A DNA stretch of 64,000 bases from an uncultured Porphyromonadaceae bacterium. GTDB taxonomy: Bacteria; Bacteroidota; Bacteroidia; Bacteroidales; Muribaculaceae. A program made the translations under genes and the position numbers. The stretch covers positions 1 through 64,000 of the forward strand of contig CAMWRW010000001.1 in NCBI GenBank assembly GCA_947176755.1, written 5' to 3'. A model generated the notes under the pieces. It searched no databases. It was not told where the DNA came from and was given only the letters and a program-made list of their open reading frames with translations. Every line of letters begins with the position of its first letter. Position 1 is the first letter of the stretch. Shown in pieces: positions 59,525 to 64,000 of the stretch.

Positions 59525-61609
59525 TTATTTCATTACTTTCACAGCTTTTCCGCGGACAACACGGATGAAGATACCCTTGTCGGGATTCTCTACCCGCTGG
59601 CCCTGGAGGTTGAACCATACGGCCTCAGCCTCATCATCACCGGTGAGCGCCACTCCGGTGGGATCGGTGACGGTCAGCTTATTGGTTGAGAAGTCGACCT
59701 TAAAGGAATACGTGCCGGGAAGAATCATCCAGCTGGTTGCAGAAGAAGCAGACACTCCGACCGGGAAGCGAGCCACATCCGCCGACTCGTTGACAACAAT
59801 AAGTTCGTCGGGAGTCATCGATCCGTAACGGTCAGAGCTGTTGACCTCGTCCCAGTCTGCCCCCTTGGCGGTCACGAAGGAGAAGTAACCATAATCAGAC
59901 TTCGCGGGAGCTTCGATAGTGGCTGTGCATGTGAAGACATTTCCTGATTTTGTCATCGGAATTGCGGCCGTCGTATCCCAATGGCCCTCGGGGATGTTAC
60001 CCAGCAGGAAGAGAGCGGAGGGAGCGGTCACATCCTGATTGCCGCCACCGCCGCTACCGGCGGAATAGACGCCTTCGTCGCCTGAAGTGGAATATAAATG
60101 GCCGTCGATTGCAATCATATCTCCGGTCTTGGTTGCATCACCGTCGCCGGCATTGAAGAGACAGCCGGTTGTTCCGGCAGGACACGTATAGCTCCACACA
60201 TTGCCCTCCTTGGCCATCGCCACGCCGGGCCATGCGGATTCCGTTGAGCCCCAATAATGAATATAAGGGGTTGTCCAGCCCTTGTCGTTCTTGAAATAGA
60301 TTTTCACCTCTTTGGTGGGGTCGACCGGTTCGGTCGGTGTGGTGCCTCCACCTTGTGCAGTTGTCCAGATTTCATAACCGTTGCCGGAGGCTTTCTTGGT
60401 GTAACCTGAGCCGGGAGTTTTCGACGAATTGCCGATCTTTACCCAGAGTTTACCCTTCGAACCGGTCACCTCGGCCACATAGCAACCGTTGGTATCGATC
60501 ACGTTTACAGCCGAAGTGTTGCTGATGCCGGCCCCTTTTCGAGCGGAAATCATTGCTTGAATCTGCGACTTGTACTGCTTGTAATGGGGATAGAACACAC
60601 AGGGCGTGCCGGGCGAGGAGAGCATGAAAGCATTCGCCATCAGAACGTCGCCCGTGTATTTGGAGCCGTCGCGGTAGGTGTCGTGGTTATCAACGAATGT
60701 CACCGACTGCTGGGCATATCCGAAATGAATCATACCGGCCGGCTGATCGGTCGTGCCGTTGGCTTTCCAAACGAGTTCTCCATAGTTGGATCCGCCGCCG
60801 TTGAACGCCTTGTTGAGCTGATATTTGAACGGAAAATCGAATGCGGCGGAAGTTTTTCCTGTCCCTTCGATCCATTCCTTGACAAGATCATAATTGCCAT
60901 CCCAGTACTCTCCGACGCTGAACGAGACATTGTTGGCCTCGTTGTACATCTTCGTGTAATAAGGAGAATAGCCCTTCACGAAGTCGTAGCGGACACCGGA
61001 ATAACCGTAGTCGGTCATCAGGCATTTGATATAATCCTTGCAGTTTGTCTGAACGTTGGCATTGGTATGATCGAGGTCGCGCGAACCGCTCCAGCCTTCA
61101 CCCGTGTCGTAGTTCCCGGTCGGTTTTGCCTGGCCTGAGGCATCCTTCACTTCGTCGTCTTTACAGATTCCTTCCGGGCCGATTTTGTAGGTCTTCCCAT
61201 TCCACGTTTCAGAGGGGAAATTGGTCCAGTTGCTCACACCGCTCCTGTGGTTGATAACGACGTCGGCAATGATTCCCGTGCCTTTCTGTTTGAAAGTCTT
61301 AATCATGCTGCGGAGTTCCGCTTCCGTGCCGAACGAGGAGTTATGGTTGGTGAACCAATAGACCGGGTGATAACCCATCGAGGGACTTCCCTCCGATTTC
61401 GCGGAGTTGGGAACCCAGATAAGGCTGAAATACTGCGAAAGTTCGTCAGAGGCATTTTCAAGTGCTTTCCAGGAAGTCTCGGTGTAGGAATCCCAGTAGA
61501 ATCCCTGAAGCATGACCCCTTCGTAGTTGGCAGGCCAGCCGGCGGCGGACGCTGCGTTTGCAACCCCTCCGGCAATTAATGCCAGAGTTGCAAGTTTCTT
61601 GAGTTTCAT
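59525..61609 (-). CDS. GH13 alpha-amylase with starch-binding regions and C-terminal NLQGQRV-type domain
   Basis: 'GVMLQGFYWDSYTETSWKAL', 'GIIADVVINHRSG', 'GVRYDFVKGY', 'SVGEYWDG', 'FVDNHDTYRDGSKY'; C-term 'VWFNLQGQRVENPDKGIFIRVVRGKAVKVMK'. Confidence 0.95.
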   Translation of the reverse strand: MKLKKLATLALIAGGVANAASAAGWPANYEGVMLQGFYWDSYTETSWKALENASDELSQYFSLIWVPNSAKSEGSPSMGYHPVYWFTNHNSSFGTEAELRSMIKTFKQKGTGIIADVVINHRSGVSNWTNFPSETWNGKTYKIGPEGICKDDEVKDASGQAKPTGNYDTGEGWSGSRDLDHTNANVQTNCKDYIKCLMTDYGYSGVRYDFVKGYSPYYTKMYNEANNVSFSVGEYWDGNYDLVKEWIEGTGKTSAAFDFPFKYQLNKAFNGGGSNYGELVWKANGTTDQPAGMIHFGYAQQSVTFVDNHDTYRDGSKYTGDVLMANAFMLSSPGTPCVFYPHYKQYKSQIQAMISARKGAGISNTSAVNVIDTNGCYVAEVTGSKGKLWVKIGNSSKTPGSGYTKKASGNGYEIWTTAQGGGTTPTEPVDPTKEVKIYFKNDKGWTTPYIHYWGSTESAWPGVAMAKEGNVWSYTCPAGTTGCLFNAGDGDATKTGDMIAIDGHLYSTSGDEGVYSAGSGGGGNQDVTAPSALFLLGNIPEGHWDTTAAIPMTKSGNVFTCTATIEAPAKSDYGYFSFVTAKGADWDEVNSSDRYGSMTPDELIVVNESADVARFPVGVSASSATSWMILPGTYSFKVDFSTNKLTVTDPTGVALTGDDEAEAVWFNLQGQRVENPDKGIFIRVVRGKAVKVMK

Positions 61610-61757
61610 GTAATTATTATCTTAGGTTGATTATAAAACTTATTGATGATTATGCTCGCCGGGAGCATTAGGTAGTTCTTTGGATGCTGATTTCGGCAAT
61701 TTCCATATATGACCTTGCAAAATTAATAAAAATCGGCAAACAAGCACCTATAACTAT

Positions 61758-61793
61758 GTAAAAAAGCGCCCTTTACGGGGGCGCTTTTTATTA
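61758..61793. terminator. bidirectional rho-independent terminator
   Basis: aaaaaagcgccc-tttac-gggggcgcttttt. Confidence 0.88.
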
Positions 61794-61816
61794 TTAAGGT
61801 TATTGGATAAACCTCT

Positions 61817-63592
61817 TTATTTCGCAATCTTGATTGCTTTGCCATTCTCAACGCGGATGAACACGCCGTTTGCGGGGTCTTCCACACGCTGACCCTGGAG
61901 GTTGAAGTAGATAACTTCACCATTCTCAAGATTGATTTCAGCTACGCCGCTGGGATCGGATACGGTGAGAACGACCGTCTCGGGATTGAAAGTGAACTTG
62001 TAAGTACCTTCCAGGGTTGATTCCCAGTTTTCAAGGCCATAGTTGGTTGCCTCGAAAGTGCCTACGGCATTCATAGCGGAAGCGCTGTTGGCAGCACCGA
62101 ACCAGTCGCTCTGTGCGCCGTTGTCAGCCTGCATCACACCAAATGTGCCGGCTACGACGTCGCCTGTCCAGCTCCAGCCCTCTGCGGTTTCTTCCATCTC
62201 CTTTTCAATCCATTCAGCACCGTCGAAGATTGTGCCCTTGAGCACGTATGTGTAGTTATGTTCAACTTCCTTGGCGATGAACTTGATGGTGTTTGCGGAG
62301 GGGTTGTAGATGATTTCGTAACCACCTTCAAGAGTGGAGCTGCTGTTGAGAATGCCGGTCAGGCTGTATTCAACACCTGCTTCAGTCACTTTTGCGCCGC
62401 CACCTTTCCATGCGGTCTGATTGCCGTCGGCGTCCATGATTTTGATACCGAAGCTACCTGCCACGCAGTTGGCTTCTCCTACCCAGAGACCGTCGGTAAG
62501 AACAAGGGGAAGGGTCGACCAGTTGGGATCGCCGAAGATGTTTCCATGAATACCGTAGAACTCGGTGGGTTCGGGATCATCACCGCCACCACCGGGCGTA
62601 CCGGTGATTGTAAGCTCGAAAGTCTCAGCATTGAAAGAGAGCGTCAAGTCGGTAGCTTCCTGATCGAGGAGCTCGCAGTTGCCCACGCCGTTGCTACTGC
62701 TGAGAAGGTAAGACTCACCAAAGGCGATCTTTGCTTCGTCGTAGCCAAACCATGAGCCGTCTACAACGAGCTTGAAGCCTTCCTGAAGAGCGTCGATCTT
62801 ATAAGTGAAGTTCGTGCCGTCGGTAGTAGTGAACTTGTCAGCGGTAGTGCTCCATGAGTTGAAGTCGCCGGCAAGATAAACCTCTGTCTCGGCGGGAGTA
62901 TCGCCACCTGCCTGACCGGAGATAGTCACCTGGGCAGAAGAGAAGTTGTTCTCCTGAACGAACTTAATGGTCACGTCGCCACCCCTTGCAAGCGAGGTAT
63001 TGGCATCACCGGGTTCGAATGTGTAAGTTCCGTTTTCAAGTTTCTTCTGAGTGCAGGTCAGCTCACGCGTACCCCACGCGCCGCCGTAAATCTTGAATTC
63101 CTGATTTGCTCCGATCGAAGCAGTAAGAGAGTAGTTGACACCGTCAGTGGTCTTGAACTTATAGGCATTGCTGTTGCCCCAGCCTGTCATCGCTCCGACG
63201 AGGAACATAACGGGGAACTCATCATCAGATGTGCTGGTAACATATTTGCCGTCGACGATATTTGCAATGGGGTCGATGCTGCCGCCATTTGCCTTGATGC
63301 TGGCCGAGCCGTAAACTGCGCCGTCAACAACTTCGAGGTTGGAAGTCTGAAGGTCGTCAGCCCAAACCGTGTTGCTACCGCGGAAAATGATCTCCGCGTT
63401 GTTCAGTTCTGCAGCATAGAGCGTGTGGCCGTCGATTGTCACTGCGGAGAGTTCCTCAAGATAGTCGGGAGTCCAGCTATAGCCGTAAACCGAAGTCCAT
63501 TCAGTACCCTCGTTGTTAAAATAGACAGTAGCCGCATTTGCCGTCATGGCACCAAGAGCCACAGCAGCGAGTGCAAGTAGAGTTTTTTTCAT
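61817..63592 (-). CDS. SusE/SusF-like starch-binding outer-membrane protein with C-terminal NLQGQRV-type domain
   Basis: Signal peptide MKKTLLALAAVALGAMTANA; repeated beta modules ending 'FNPETVVLTVSDP', 'FNAETFELTITG', 'YNPSANTIKFIAKE'. C-term 'YFNLQGQRVEDPANGVFIRVENGKAIKIAK'. Adjacent to the amylase. Confidence 0.75.
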   Translation of the reverse strand: MKKTLLALAAVALGAMTANAATVYFNNEGTEWTSVYGYSWTPDYLEELSAVTIDGHTLYAAELNNAEIIFRGSNTVWADDLQTSNLEVVDGAVYGSASIKANGGSIDPIANIVDGKYVTSTSDDEFPVMFLVGAMTGWGNSNAYKFKTTDGVNYSLTASIGANQEFKIYGGAWGTRELTCTQKKLENGTYTFEPGDANTSLARGGDVTIKFVQENNFSSAQVTISGQAGGDTPAETEVYLAGDFNSWSTTADKFTTTDGTNFTYKIDALQEGFKLVVDGSWFGYDEAKIAFGESYLLSSSNGVGNCELLDQEATDLTLSFNAETFELTITGTPGGGGDDPEPTEFYGIHGNIFGDPNWSTLPLVLTDGLWVGEANCVAGSFGIKIMDADGNQTAWKGGGAKVTEAGVEYSLTGILNSSSTLEGGYEIIYNPSANTIKFIAKEVEHNYTYVLKGTIFDGAEWIEKEMEETAEGWSWTGDVVAGTFGVMQADNGAQSDWFGAANSASAMNAVGTFEATNYGLENWESTLEGTYKFTFNPETVVLTVSDPSGVAEINLENGEVIYFNLQGQRVEDPANGVFIRVENGKAIKIAK

Positions 63593-63715
63593 ACGTCTGT
63601 TGTTATTGATTTATTTTGATATAGAAGTCTTAGGTAACGCTTTGGAAGTTAAAGCAGGGGCAATGAAGTCGCGAGTCAATTTTTCAAAGTGACACGACGG
63701 CAGACCTTTGCTCTG

Positions 63716-63745
63716 CAAAATTAGCTTTTTTAATCAACATTACAA
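63716..63745 (-). promoter_or_regulatory. promoter of the SusE/F-like gene
   Basis: Minus strand TTG (63745-63743) - N19 - TAATTTTG (63723-63716). Confidence 0.7.
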
Positions 63746-63749
63746 AAAT

Positions 63750-64000
63750 TTACTTAATTTTTTCAATTCCTTTGCCAAGCATATCAAGGGCGAAGTCAAG
63801 AATCGCGTCCTTCCCCTCTGCAAGCTCTGCAGCAGGGGAATGGACCTCGCAACCTTCCGAGGGATCAATTCCGGACTCGGTCGACTGCATCGCCGCGTCG
63901 TACATCGGCGAGGCCGAAAAACGTATCGCCCAGCCATTGGGAAGCTCCGAGGTAAAGGGAAGGCCGCCTCCCCCGCCGGTGCGCGCCCCGACTATCTTCA
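63750..64000 (-). CDS. C-terminal fragment of an S41-family peptidase (truncated by the window edge)
   Basis: Direct translation gives 'KIVGARTGGGGGLPFTSELPNGWAIRFSASPMYDAAMQSTESGIDPSEGCEVHSPAAELAEGKDAILDFALDMLGKGIEKIK*'. Confidence 0.75.
   Translation of the reverse strand, partial: KIVGARTGGGGGLPFTSELPNGWAIRFSASPMYDAAMQSTESGIDPSEGCEVHSPAAELAEGKDAILDFALDMLGKGIEKIK

Noticed and set aside
63740-63937. 65-aa ORF from the track at the window end
   Set aside because: Wrong frame; the adjacent minus-strand frame encodes a recognisable S41 peptidase tail.

Overview
The window looks like a Bacteroidales chromosome, possibly Muribaculaceae-like. This is inferred from TTG-N19/20-TAnnTTTG promoters, an UpxY antiterminator, and C-termini of the 'NLQGQRV..P..GIFI' type. 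It has four parts. (1) Positions 1-16.6 kb hold about 15 colinear minus-strand genes. They encode two ADP-ribosylglycohydrolases (one fused to a DUF1810-like domain), a TPR-retropepsin, a VWA protein, a metacaspase-like protease, an ECF sigma factor with a membrane anti-sigma-like protein, an exported TPR-CHAT protease, a Sel1-repeat lipoprotein and a trypsin-like lipoprotein. A strongly structured RNA or leader lies upstream. This is the best candidate for an undescribed system: several exported proteases of different fold classes coupled to a sigma/anti-sigma switch and ADP-ribose hydrolases. (2) Positions 17-26 kb hold housekeeping and membrane genes (DUF389, YitT/YczE-like, EamA, a flippase, a hemerythrin-like/LuxR regulator, RecQ) and a nested inverted-repeat, MITE-like element. 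(3) Positions 26-57.4 kb hold a capsule/exopolysaccharide locus: UpxY, epimerase, UDP-sugar dehydrogenase, flippase, glycosyltransferases, acyltransferases, pyruvyl transferase, Wza, Wzz and a WecA-like enzyme. It is interrupted by two unrelated-looking three-gene cassettes of unknown function. One of these is bracketed by REP-like direct repeats. A dehydrogenase beside it is split by a single-base frameshift in a G-run. (4) Positions 57.7-64 kb hold an AspT/YidE-like transporter, a GH13 alpha-amylase, a SusE/F-like protein and the C-terminus of an S41 peptidase. I saw no rRNA, tRNA or CRISPR array. Family calls come from reading motifs by eye; no database search was run.
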